Shown: in pieces, positions 7,676 to 15,700 of the stretch | Numbering within the stretch: position 1 is the stretch's first letter | Layout of the letters: every line of letters starts with the position of its first letter | NCBI GenBank assembly: GCA_902791985.1 | Contig: CADAYD010000011.1 | Span: 1 to 47,554 of the forward strand | Length of the DNA stretch: 47,554 nucleotides | Reading direction: 5' to 3' | Origin: an uncultured bacterium | GTDB lineage: Bacteria; Cyanobacteriota; Vampirovibrionia; Gastranaerophilales; Gastranaerophilaceae | Notes under the pieces: generated by a model | Told to the model about the DNA's origin: nothing | The model's input: the letters and a program-made list of their open reading frames with translations, nothing else | The model's database searches: none | Program-made: the position numbers and the translations under genes

Positions 7676-8608
7676 TTAATACCTCTTATTCCTTATTTTA
7701 GTAAATATCATTGATATTCCGTATTTATCTGCTTGTTTTAAAATCTCAGAGGATTTATTGCTGTCGCCTGATTCGACTATCAGTCCTATTCTTCCTTGAA
7801 TTGCGGTATTTAGTACCTGAGACGTTTCTATAGGACAATCAATAGCCATAACAGCATCTTTTGATTTTTCACATGCTAAGTCCATTGCACTTTCTACCGC
7901 AACCACCATATTTGAACGGCTGTTTACTATGGCTTCAGCATTCAAATCTTTTGCAATAACCACAGAAGATGATTTCAGATGCTTAGAAATTTTCCATGCA
8001 AAAACTGCATCTTCAATCTGCTCTTTTGTAGGTTTTGTTTGGGATACAACATTAAAATTTTCTTTTGAAAGTTTGCTTGTGTTCTGTTCCTGTACCAGTA
8101 TGCCAAACGGTGTTACTTTAATATCTTTTGTACAAAAGCCTTGTATTTCGTGCAGCGGAGTTTTAACAACTACCATGTTTATATCGGTATCTAAAAGATA
8201 CGAAAACGCTTCTTTTGAATAGCCGGTAGAGATAACATTTTTTATTTTGAGTGTTTTTAATAATTTTGCAACTTCTATACCAATCTCTTTTGAAAATCCT
8301 GCAGTTGAGCCGGTAATTGAAATAGGGTCGGTTTCCATGACTTTTGTAAATGCGTCTTCTGTTGTTGTTCCAAGCGCAACAGCGCAAATAAAACCTTCTT
8401 TTGAAATAACAGAAGAATTAACATCAAAAAATTCGGCTAATAACTTTACATTTTCAGACAAATTAATGTAATCTATATACTCCAAATTCTTGTTTCTGCT
8501 TAAAATTTCGTATTCTATCCCATCTGAAATTTTGGAAATCCCTGCACATTGGTGTGGATTTTCACCATAAGACAGGGCTTCTATATTATTTATTTCAATC
8601 GCATCCAT
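7676..8608 (-). CDS. Degenerate AICAR-transformylase-like protein (PurH C-terminal domain homologue)
   Basis: 310 aa resembling only the transformylase domain of PurH, which is normally about 510 aa with an IMP cyclohydrolase domain in front. Retained: YGENPHQ (residues 14-20), the block around TEDAFTKVMETDPIS (residues 82-97), and FAWKISKHLKSSSVVIAKD (residues 203-221), which matches WKvvKHvKSNAIvyAKD. Lost: the catalytic KHxNPCG, replaced by ICAVALG (residues 74-80), the SAFGG loop (now SITGS), the GAGQxSR motif (now NSRSNM) and the terminal RHFxH (now IRNKRY). It is open throughout with a good RBS (gagg), so it is a maintained protein rather than a decaying gene. Formyl transfer is not expected. 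A regulatory or binding role is inference. Confidence 0.75.
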   Translation of the reverse strand: MDAIEINNIEALSYGENPHQCAGISKISDGIEYEILSRNKNLEYIDYINLSENVKLLAEFFDVNSSVISKEGFICAVALGTTTEDAFTKVMETDPISITGSTAGFSKEIGIEVAKLLKTLKIKNVISTGYSKEAFSYLLDTDINMVVVKTPLHEIQGFCTKDIKVTPFGILVQEQNTSKLSKENFNVVSQTKPTKEQIEDAVFAWKISKHLKSSSVVIAKDLNAEAIVNSRSNMVVAVESAMDLACEKSKDAVMAIDCPIETSQVLNTAIQGRIGLIVESGDSNKSSEILKQADKYGISMIFTKIRNKRY

Positions 8609-8679
8609 TTAATAACCTCGTTTGACTAAATGCTATCATAAATACTCTATGCTTACAAGTTTAACAAATTGCAATTTTC

Positions 8680-8708
8680 TTGCAAAAATTGTATGTCTTT
8701 TATATAAT
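8680..8708 (+). promoter_or_regulatory. Sigma-70-type promoter TTGCAA-N17-TATAAT
   Basis: TTGCAA at 8680-8685 and TATAAT at 8703-8708 are 17 nt apart. The -10 box is 35 nt before the ATG at 8744. The spacing and a perfect -10 make this one of the better promoter candidates in the window. Confidence 0.55.
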
Positions 8709-8743
8709 CGATATGAGAATAGAGTTTTTTCAAAGAGGTTAAC

Positions 8744-9376
8744 ATGACTGATAAGATTAGTGATAATGTTGGGAAAAAGATTGTTGAAGCTTTAAAAATG
8801 CACAATCAACCTGTTGAAGCTGAGCCTGTAGAAATTGAGGATAGTATTAGTGATGATGTTGAAGTGCAGGAAACTGTTGCCAATGAATATCCTCAAGAAG
8901 AGGATTTTGCTGAAGAAACATTTCAGGAAGTGCAATCTCCAAAACCTTCTATTGATGTGAGTTCTATATTGAATGACAAATCCGGACATAAAGATGTTGA
9001 TGTAATTTTTCAAAATACTATAAGTCAAAATTTAGGCAGTGCTAATTTTGCCGAAAATCAGTCAGATTATGAGTATCCGAATAATGTTGCTATTCTTAAT
9101 CGTTTGATTGCTAAGCTCCCTGCCGGAGTATCAAAACAAACCGGTGCTATTATCATTCGACAAACTATTGAGGCTCTCGGAATTCCAATGAAATCTGTTA
9201 TACAAGAAGCGCAGCATGTTCAAGAAGACTTAGCTTCTCGAGCAAGAAATTGTCAAAAAGATATTATTGATTTCAGAAAACAAATAGCATCACTTGAGCT
9301 TAAAGGTCAACAATATCAAAAACAAGCAATTGCTATGAATGATATAATCAACTTATTCATGAGCACAGGAATTTAG
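8744..9376 (+). CDS. Hypothetical protein: acidic disordered N-terminus, helical C-terminus
   Basis: 210 aa, family not recognised. Residues 1-85 are acidic and probably disordered (many Glu, Asp, Val and Pro). Residues 105-210 look like a folded helical domain: AILNRLIAKLPAGVSKQTGA, a segment with IRQTIEALGIPM, then a long heptad-like helix from EAQHVQEDLASRARN to the end. This layout suggests an adaptor that oligomerises through a coiled coil. The RBS is agaggt. It converges with two small coiled-coil genes (9378, 9716) with a one-base gap, hinting at a shared complex; that is inference. Confidence 0.6.
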   Translation: MTDKISDNVGKKIVEALKMHNQPVEAEPVEIEDSISDDVEVQETVANEYPQEEDFAEETFQEVQSPKPSIDVSSILNDKSGHKDVDVIFQNTISQNLGSANFAENQSDYEYPNNVAILNRLIAKLPAGVSKQTGAIIIRQTIEALGIPMKSVIQEAQHVQEDLASRARNCQKDIIDFRKQIASLELKGQQYQKQAIAMNDIINLFMSTGI

Positions 9377-9377
9377 T

Positions 9378-9710
9378 TTACTTGCTTCCATAAGAGAATA
9401 AGTCTTGAATTTCGCCCTTAATCATTTCTTCTACGGATTTCAATTCGGTATCTATTTCCTGTAATCGTGTTTGAATTTCTTCTTTTTGAAGGCTTAAAGA
9501 CTCTTCTAAAAGTTTAAATTTATATTGTCTTTCTTGTAATCTTTTTGCAATTATTGAATCTGATTCATAATCGGTGCCGACCTGCATCAATTCGTTTGTT
9601 GATTTTTGTGCGGCTGCAATTCCTTTGGTAATCAACAATAACTGAAATTGCAAATTGGACCTTTCCATTTTTAATTGACGTCTTTGTATTGTTGCTACCA
9701 ATAATCCCAT
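9378..9710 (-). CDS. Small coiled-coil protein
   Basis: 110 aa, no recognised family. Residues 50-100 form a long amphipathic helix rich in Glu, Lys, Leu and Gln (ERQYKFKLLEESLSLQKEEI), a probable coiled coil. The N-terminus (MGLLVATIQRRQLKMERSNL) is also helical. No signal peptide. It follows the 90-aa gene at 9716 by 5 nt, so the two are very likely co-transcribed. Its stop is one base from that of the convergent 210-aa gene. Confidence 0.6.
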   Translation of the reverse strand: MGLLVATIQRRQLKMERSNLQFQLLLITKGIAAAQKSTNELMQVGTDYESDSIIAKRLQERQYKFKLLEESLSLQKEEIQTRLQEIDTELKSVEEMIKGEIQDLFSYGSK

Positions 9711-9715
9711 TTTTT

Positions 9716-9988
9716 CTACCTTTTCTGATCCAGATTGGAACCCTTTAAGAAATTGTGGTCAGAGTTTTCGGCTATTAGCTGTTCCATTTTTTGTAACTGG
9801 TGCTGATGATAATTTAGCCTGTACTGAGCCATTTTTAATTTCTTTTTTATTGTCAGAAAATCTTTTATTCCTTCTACAATTGAAACAGACATTGCTTTTA
9901 GCGGATTAGTCCTGATTATATAGTTTTTTGTGTATTGCAGAAAGTCTATAAGTCTTCTGATGTATAGTTCTAAAGATTCTTGAAACAT
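9716..9988 (-). CDS. Small helical / coiled-coil protein
   Basis: 90 aa, no recognised family. It is almost wholly helical: an N-terminal amphipathic segment (MFQESLELYIRRLIDFLQYT) and a basic helix (KKKLKMAQYRLNYHQHQLQK). First of a two-gene unit with the gene at 9378. Its upstream 160-nt gap (9989-10148) is AT-rich and holds no gene I can see, only possible promoter and terminator sequence between this unit and the glycan cluster. Confidence 0.55.
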   Translation of the reverse strand: MFQESLELYIRRLIDFLQYTKNYIIRTNPLKAMSVSIVEGIKDFLTIKKKLKMAQYRLNYHQHQLQKMEQLIAENSDHNFLKGSNLDQKR

Positions 9989-10148
9989 TATTGTCCTTAC
10001 ACTTTAGACCTACATGTATTTAAAAACATAATTTGCTAATAAATTGCTATTTTTCATTTTATCGCTTTACATTTCTTTACATGTTAAGTCTTAATATTCA
10101 CTACTTTATATTATACGGACAAAACCAAAAAAATCTTTAATAAAAATA

Positions 10149-11161
10149 TTATTTTTTGTATAAGATTGATTCTATATATTCGGAACAGTTAAAGAAGAAT
10201 ATATTAGGGCATTTTATAATTTTTTTAAACGTTTTATAATTTATTTGATTTTTTATCTCGAGTACGTTAAAGTCTTTTTTAACTGTTTTAAAATAATTTC
10301 TAATCTTTTTATACAGTTTAATTTTTTGTTTCAGAGGGAGTTGAGGGTAATATAATTTGTACAATTTAATGATTTTGTTTATATAGTATATGATAAAAGT
10401 TCTTTTGTATGAGCCGGAATTTTTATAATTAACCACATAATTATATACGTTGTGGCGAATATCAATATTTTCTTCATAGAGCTCCAGCCTTTTTTTAATT
10501 ACTTCCTGTCTGTTTTCGTCATTTTCATTGTATCGCCTGTAATAGTATAGATGCTTATTCAAAAAAGAAATTTTATCTGCTTTTAGGGTAACTTCTGCTG
10601 AAAACGGCACATCTTCGCATGTATAAATTTCCCCAAATCGTATGTTATTCTCTTTTATAAAACTTGTTAAATATAAAAGAAACCTATATATGGGATATAA
10701 GAATTCCTAACATTTACATTCCCTTTGTTTTCAAGATTTTTTAGTGCATTTGTGTATGCTTTATTGATGCCGGTTAGTTTTTTGTCATTATTGTAATTAT
10801 AAAAGTTGAAATATAAAACTTGGCTTTGATTTTGCTTAATTTTGTTATAAAGAATTTCACAAGCATCCGCTTCAAGAAAGTCATCGGCATCAAGTCCCAT
10901 AATGAATTCTCCTGATACTGCATCAAGTCCGATATTTCTTGTAAGTCCTAATCCCATATTTTGTTCATTATGAATAACAATAAATCGACTATCGTTTTGT
11001 GCGTATTCTTCCAATATTTTGAAAGTATTATCCGTCGAACAATCGTCTACACAAATTACTTCAATATCTTTTAGAGTTTGGTTAGCGACACTATCAAGTG
11101 TTTCTTTCAGATATAATTCCATATTGTATATGGGGATTATTATTGATATTTTCGGTTTCAA
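10149..11161 (-). pseudogene. Family 2 glycosyltransferase, frameshifted at a TA repeat
   Basis: The 5' part (11161 down to 10667) has a full GT-A nucleotide-binding fold: SIIIPIYNMELYLKETLDS, VDDCSTDN and the DxD metal motif LDADDF. It stops shortly after RNSYIPYIGFFYI. The 3' part (to 10149) continues in another frame as the rest of a GT2 protein: FLLYLTSFIKENNIRF, CEDVPFSAE (the usual ED region), then LYYYRRYNEN. Reading the coding strand across 10680-10690, removing one TA unit from tatata restores a continuous protein (SYIPYRFLLYLTSF). The break is therefore a 2-nt expansion, or a 1-nt loss, in a short repeat. It could be a real null, a slippage switch or an assembly error. It is the last gene of the glycan cluster. 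Confidence 0.8.
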
Positions 11162-11191
11162 CTTTAATTCCTTTAAATTTGTTTAATTATA

Positions 11192-12079
11192 TTACAATAA
11201 CATATTAAAAATTTTTTCGATAGATTGTTCCAGTGTTGTTTCGGGTTCCCAATTTGCGGTTTTATAAAATTTACTCGAGTCAAGAAGACATAGTTTGTCA
11301 GCTTTTTGTGCATTTGTAATATCAAGATCTACGCTAATATTGTGTTTTTCAAATAATTTTTGAATACATCTTGCAATATATTCAAAATCTTTTTGTTCTT
11401 CATATTTAGCACCCAGATTATAAATTGTTTCCCAATTGTCCGGAGATGAGTTTGTCACAAATTTGTAAATTCCTTTTGCGGCATCATTGACATCAAAATA
11501 CCCAAATACATTTTTATCATTATTAATTGAAATTTTATGTGATGTATGTGCATTTTTAATTATCTTATTTATAACCCTTTCAGGGTATTCTATTCCTATA
11601 AGACTTGCCAGTCTGATATTTGTAAGTCTTGTTGTGTTTGAATTTTGGACTGTCGCAAGTCCCAAGAGTTCTTGTACATATTTAGTCAATCCGTAATTAT
11701 CAAATGGCTTAGGAGTAGTATGTTCGGTTGCCGGCATTTGTCTGTAACTGTCGTATACCGATTGGCTGGAAATATTCACAATTCCTTTAACATTCATTTC
11801 AACTGCTCGCAAAACAAGGCAATCATAAAATTGTATTGCTTCTGTCAAAATTTGCGGTTCTTGCTTTCTCGGGAATGCACAATTGATAATAATATCTACA
11901 TTTTTCAGGATGTCAGTGCTTATAATATCATCATTATTTATGTATTTTACTCCGTTAATTCTGTTTATATTGTCAATATTTCTTGACGAAGCAATAACAT
12001 TGTAAGAGTTATCATTAAATAAATTTATTATTTTTTGTGCAAAAATCCCGCTTGCGCCTGTTATAAAAACTGTTTTCAT
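11192..12079 (-). CDS. NAD-dependent epimerase/dehydratase (extended SDR)
   Basis: 295-aa nucleotide-sugar-modifying enzyme of the extended SDR family. The Rossmann NAD site is at the N-terminus (FITGASGIFAQKII, GxxGxxx at residues 7-13). The catalytic Tyr and Lys are in DNYGLTKYVQE (YxxxK), with an upstream Ser in NISSQSVYD. The C-terminal part is substrate-binding. It overlaps the CMP-sugar synthetase upstream by 4 nt (ATGA), so the two are translationally coupled. This suggests it processes a precursor of the CMP-activated sugar or the sugar itself. The exact reaction cannot be read from sequence. Confidence 0.8.
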   Translation of the reverse strand: MKTVFITGASGIFAQKIINLFNDNSYNVIASSRNIDNINRINGVKYINNDDIISTDILKNVDIIINCAFPRKQEPQILTEAIQFYDCLVLRAVEMNVKGIVNISSQSVYDSYRQMPATEHTTPKPFDNYGLTKYVQELLGLATVQNSNTTRLTNIRLASLIGIEYPERVINKIIKNAHTSHKISINNDKNVFGYFDVNDAAKGIYKFVTNSSPDNWETIYNLGAKYEEQKDFEYIARCIQKLFEKHNISVDLDITNAQKADKLCLLDSSKFYKTANWEPETTLEQSIEKIFNMLL

Positions 12080-12768
12080 AATTTATTTACTCCTAATTTA
12101 TATATTTGGCTAAAAACAAGTGCTTTTCTATAATCACATTCTGTATTAATATCTAAAAATTCATTTTCAGGGATTTCAAACAGATATGGCTTTTGACCGA
12201 AGAAATAATTGTTACTTTTCATTTGGTCATATGGCTGAATAAAAATGCCGCCATCTTGGAAATGATATACGGGTAATTCTCTTGATGGTGTATGTCTTGG
12301 AGCATACGGGTCATAATTTAATGGCTGCATTTTATCATCCCACAAATGTTCTTGAAAACGAACAACAGAAAGCAAAGAATCATATTTCCCTTGATTTTGG
12401 AAGAATGTTTCTATCGCCTTATCGTATGTTTCAGGAGAAATAAACGGATTTGTGCAATGTGTCCATGCTACAACATCTGTTTTTACAAGTTCCATCATAT
12501 TTTTAATCATTTCATTTGCAGAAGCCAATTCTTCATCACAGTAATAATCCGGACGTCTAACGATTTCTGCTCCTGCTTTTTCCCCAATCTCAAGCATTTG
12601 ATCTGAATCAGAGCCCAAAACAATTCTATCTATATGTTTGCATTGTTTTAGTTGCAGAATCTTTCGTTCAATTAATGAAACTCCGTTAATTTTAAGCAAC
12701 GACTTTCCCGGAACTCTTACTGAGCCTTTTCTTGCAACAATTATTGCTGTAACTTCTTTATTGTTCAT
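12076..12768 (-). CDS. Acylneuraminate cytidylyltransferase family (CMP-sugar synthetase)
   Basis: 230 aa. It transfers CMP from CTP to a 2-keto-3-deoxy acid sugar. The nucleotide-binding loop IIVARKGSVRVPGKSLLKI (residues 9-27) is the NeuA/KdsB/PseF pattern. Further motifs are VLGSDSD, IVRRP, THCTNPF (the metal and sugar site region) and FLDINTECDYRKA near the end, which matches the 'IDtxxDlxxA' end of NeuA-like proteins. The 'GGSKxIxxKN' form typical of sialic-acid NeuA is changed to KGSVRVPGKS, so the substrate may be another nonulosonate. It sits between a GT29-like transferase (10 nt upstream) and an SDR. No neuB or neuC is in the window. Confidence 0.8.
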   Translation of the reverse strand: MNNKEVTAIIVARKGSVRVPGKSLLKINGVSLIERKILQLKQCKHIDRIVLGSDSDQMLEIGEKAGAEIVRRPDYYCDEELASANEMIKNMMELVKTDVVAWTHCTNPFISPETYDKAIETFFQNQGKYDSLLSVVRFQEHLWDDKMQPLNYDPYAPRHTPSRELPVYHFQDGGIFIQPYDQMKSNNYFFGQKPYLFEIPENEFLDINTECDYRKALVFSQIYKLGVNKL

Positions 12769-12778
12769 GTTTTATTTC

Positions 12779-14047
12779 CTATGTTTTATTTATAAAATGT
12801 TTTAAAAATTCAGCTTCTGCATCAAAATTATGCCAAGGATGTGCTTCGAATGAATCATCACCTGCAAAATAATGCAATTGCGAACTATTATCGGTTTCTA
12901 AAAACTTAAACCCGTAAAAATCAATGTTTTCAAATGTTTTTCGCAGATTGTACAGATGCATTATTAAATAAAATCCTGTTGTCGGAGAATGGTAAAATTG
13001 ATATTTATTCCAAATTTCTTTGGCTGTATCTATTCCATAGATATCCCATTCTTTATCAATAACTGAAAACATATTTTCTAAGGCTATATCTCTGCGGAAA
13101 TATAAAGAATCGAAAATCCATAAGAACAACTTGCAATCAATATTCTTGTCAAAATTGCAAAAATCCTGATTGGCCGAATAATTTACCCAAACATCTGTTT
13201 TTGAGCCGTAATCTTTTGCATAATCTCCCTCCGTATGGAATTCATTGAAACGTATTACAATATCATGATTATCAATCTCTTGCCCGTGACCTTTGCCGAC
13301 TTCAACAGGACCGTTCCCTACAACTGCTATTGATTTGCCTTTTATTAATTCGGCGAATTTGCCCTCAGATGCTTTTAGTTTTTCAAATATCTTTGAGGAT
13401 TTCTCTATTCGCTCATTCGTATAGCCCTGTTTATAAAAATGATTTGCAACTACTGGGAAATTTTCGACACCTTTGAGATTATGAAAATGCATGTACTTTT
13501 TGATGGTACACTCAAGTTCATCAGTACAATCATTTTCTATCATCACTTGCATATACAAAAGCCAGAGATTGTTATTTTCGACCAACCAGCAGTATTTTGA
13601 GCGTGCGAGAGTTTCAAATTCTTTTAATAATTCTTGAGAAAAGCCGCAGAGTTTGTAATCTGCAAGCAATCTTTCATAATTATTTTCTCTTAATTTTTTT
13701 ATTAAATATTCATTAGTTGTTTTGTTTGTTGATTTTATCAGTTTTTCTGCATTTTCGGCATTATTTTGCAGCTTGGTTTCAAAATCATTTTCTAATTTTT
13801 TTGTTTTTGAATTTAAGTCATTGTCAAATTTGTTTTCAAATTCTTTAGTTTCAATTTCTAAATTTTTTAATTTGTTTTCAAATTTTTTAGTTTCAATTTC
13901 TAAATTTTTTAATTTATTTTCCAATTCTTTGTTTTGAAGTTGAAGAATTTTGTATTTGTTTTTGAACTTAATTTTTATCCCCAAAATGGTGATAACTTTT
14001 TTAGTATCTATATTTTTTATGCTAAAAATTTTTTCCAATAATTTCAT
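12779..14047 (-). CDS. GT29 (sialyltransferase-like) protein with N-terminal coiled coil
   Basis: 422 aa. Residues 231-285 carry a sialylmotif L-like block (GKSIAVVGNGPVEV, EIDNHDIVIRFNEF, DYGSKTDVWV). Residues 350-382 match motif S (HSPTTGFYLI ... IDFYGFKF). The end has HPWHNFDAEAEFL, matching the His/Glu VS region. GT29 enzymes use CMP-sialic acid and are best known from animals. Bacterial GT29-like proteins occur, and the adjacent CMP-sugar synthetase fits. Residues 35-105 are a coiled coil built from a 14-residue repeat (KLKNLEIETKKFEN). Residues 15-30 (KKVITILGIKIKFKN) are a short module shared with other cluster proteins. There is no signal peptide. The start abuts the ATP-grasp stop. 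Confidence 0.8.
   Translation of the reverse strand: MKLLEKIFSIKNIDTKKVITILGIKIKFKNKYKILQLQNKELENKLKNLEIETKKFENKLKNLEIETKEFENKFDNDLNSKTKKLENDFETKLQNNAENAEKLIKSTNKTTNEYLIKKLRENNYERLLADYKLCGFSQELLKEFETLARSKYCWLVENNNLWLLYMQVMIENDCTDELECTIKKYMHFHNLKGVENFPVVANHFYKQGYTNERIEKSSKIFEKLKASEGKFAELIKGKSIAVVGNGPVEVGKGHGQEIDNHDIVIRFNEFHTEGDYAKDYGSKTDVWVNYSANQDFCNFDKNIDCKLFLWIFDSLYFRRDIALENMFSVIDKEWDIYGIDTAKEIWNKYQFYHSPTTGFYLIMHLYNLRKTFENIDFYGFKFLETDNSSQLHYFAGDDSFEAHPWHNFDAEAEFLKHFINKT
13832..13915 (-). repeat. Two 42-bp tandem repeats inside the GT29 gene
   Basis: Codons 45-58 and 59-72 encode the same 14-residue heptad unit (KLKNLEIETK[K/E]FEN), nearly identical at DNA level, with a third degenerate copy after it. 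In-frame gain or loss would change only coiled-coil length. This is a plausible site of length variation between strains. Confidence 0.7.
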
Positions 14048-15285
14048 TATATTATTATATCCTCTCCATCATTTGAAATGATTTTTATCTGTTCTCTTAT
14101 GTAATCTACTATACTATACAAATTTTCTTTTGAATTTTCTTTTACAAATATTCTCAAAGCGACTTGATTTAAAGTTCCAAGTGCACTTGTCGGAATTATT
14201 TCGCCCTCTTGCTTATTTTTGATTATTCGAATAACTTGAGGCATTTTTTCAACATTTTCAAGCCCAACAAATTGAGATATGGTTGCAGGTTTAACCAAAA
14301 AAGTTATTTGAGTTGCTACACCTTTAAAATGCGGATTAATTTTTGAAATAAGGCTTTCGTCACCGAATTTACCGTTTATTGCATAATCCGTTAAAAGCTT
14401 TAGTGGATTATAACCACACATTTCTTCCAAAATGATGTGCTCCTGTGTTCCGGACAACCTAAAACCTATATCATACGGCATTATTATATCGTCTTTAACA
14501 ATAGATTGAATAAACAACATTCCGTTTTGTAGACCCATATATTGAATTGCTTTTTTCATTTTGTCATCTACCGTTTTTTCCCACAAATCAAGATATTTAG
14601 AATGCCAAATATACTGAACAGGGAGCGGAATAAGAGCATTAGCAAAATGCTTAACAATCCTATCAGCTACAGAGGCAAGATAAGGGATGCCGTCTTTAAT
14701 AATATAAACTGTTGTAATTTCTTCTTTATCTTCTATGTATTTTTCAATTAAAACTTCTTTTTTATTTGAATATTCCAGTGCTTTAGGAAGATTCTCTTTG
14801 AATTCTTCTTCTGAATAACAAATTTTTAATCCATATGCGCCGGAGCCATCCACAGGTTTCAAAAGAACCGGAAACATTTTTTTATCTTCAATTTTATATT
14901 GAGGAATTAATGAAATATCAAAATGCGCAAATACATTTTTATAATATTGTTTATTAGATGCATTTATCATTGTTGTTTTATCAACATAAAATGGTAAATT
15001 TAATTTTTCACAGACTTCTTGACATCGTGCAATATTAAAGTCGTGAACTCCTGTGAATACTGCATTTATGCCTTCTCGTTTGGCACGCTCAACAATTTTA
15101 TCAACATCAGCAGTTGAATAATCCCAGCACTCATCTGCAAATTGTTTCGCAGGAGACTGCTCTTTTGGAAGATAATCACAAACTATAACATAACAACCTA
15201 ATGATTTTGCATATTTTACAATATCAATAGAGCCAATTGGCTTACCTCCTAGTATCAGTAATTTTTTATTTTTATATAAGTTCAT
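14047..15285 (-). CDS. ATP-grasp ligase of the glycan cluster
   Basis: 412 aa. The layout is that of an ATP-grasp carboxylate ligase: N-terminal Rossmann-like domain (KKLLILGGKPIGSIDI, YVIVCDY), middle part with VFTGVHDFNIARCQEVCE, then the ATP-grasp lobes (FPVLLKPVDGSGAYGLKI is the Gly-rich loop; EVLIEKYIEDKEEITTV follows). The acidic metal site is near MPYDIGFRLSGTQEH. Such enzymes join a carboxylate to an amine through an acyl-phosphate. In a sugar cluster it may add an amino acid or other acyl group to an aminosugar; this is inference. Its start overlaps the WbqC-chimera gene by 14 nt. Confidence 0.8.
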   Translation of the reverse strand: MNLYKNKKLLILGGKPIGSIDIVKYAKSLGCYVIVCDYLPKEQSPAKQFADECWDYSTADVDKIVERAKREGINAVFTGVHDFNIARCQEVCEKLNLPFYVDKTTMINASNKQYYKNVFAHFDISLIPQYKIEDKKMFPVLLKPVDGSGAYGLKICYSEEEFKENLPKALEYSNKKEVLIEKYIEDKEEITTVYIIKDGIPYLASVADRIVKHFANALIPLPVQYIWHSKYLDLWEKTVDDKMKKAIQYMGLQNGMLFIQSIVKDDIIMPYDIGFRLSGTQEHIILEEMCGYNPLKLLTDYAINGKFGDESLISKINPHFKGVATQITFLVKPATISQFVGLENVEKMPQVIRIIKNKQEGEIIPTSALGTLNQVALRIFVKENSKENLYSIVDYIREQIKIISNDGEDIII

Positions 15286-15700
15286 AGTTGTTTAGCATCT
15301 CCTTTATTTTTTCAACGGAATTAAACATCATAACATCAATGATTGATAAATTTGGCACAAAATCGTTTTTAAATTGCTGGTATTTAATTTCGTTCATTTT
15401 TATAAATTTTAATTCAATTCCATTTTGTGCAAATGTTTTGCGATTATACAATTCTTGACCACCAATAGCGTTGATATAAATGCCTGAACCAAGTAGTTTA
15501 TTTATATTTATAACTTTGTCTTGCGCATGAAGTGAATTATCTTTGTTAAGTTCAGATGAAAGAATAATTTTTGTATTGATTCCTAAATAATTACAAATTT
15601 TTATTATTGCATTGTAATTTAATTGCGCAATATTAGTATTATTTTGTAGTAAGTCTCCAATCATTTTTGTAGCACCTAAAACAAGCAATTTATCAGCCAT
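15272..15700 (-). CDS. Truncated WbqC-family protein with an ATP-grasp-like N-terminal stub
   Basis: 142 aa. From about residue 13 it aligns with the C-terminal half of the WbqC protein at 17541 (both contain NNTNIAQLNYN, DNSLHAQDKV, YINAIGGQELY, NLSIIDVMMFNS). It lacks the family's N-terminal half with the MQPYFFPYxxY signature. Its first 12 residues (MADKLLVLGATK) instead resemble the beginning of an ATP-grasp protein like its downstream neighbour (KKLLILGG). It has a good RBS (ggaggt) and overlaps both neighbours, so it is probably still translated. It reads as a recombination product; whether it still works is doubtful. Confidence 0.75.
   Translation of the reverse strand: MADKLLVLGATKMIGDLLQNNTNIAQLNYNAIIKICNYLGINTKIILSSELNKDNSLHAQDKVININKLLGSGIYINAIGGQELYNRKTFAQNGIELKFIKMNEIKYQQFKNDFVPNLSIIDVMMFNSVEKIKEMLNNYELI

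Noticed and set aside
10149-10610. Separate 153-aa gene starting at GTG
   Set aside because: Its sequence is the direct continuation of the upstream glycosyltransferase in another frame, and the GTG is the Val of CEDVPF.
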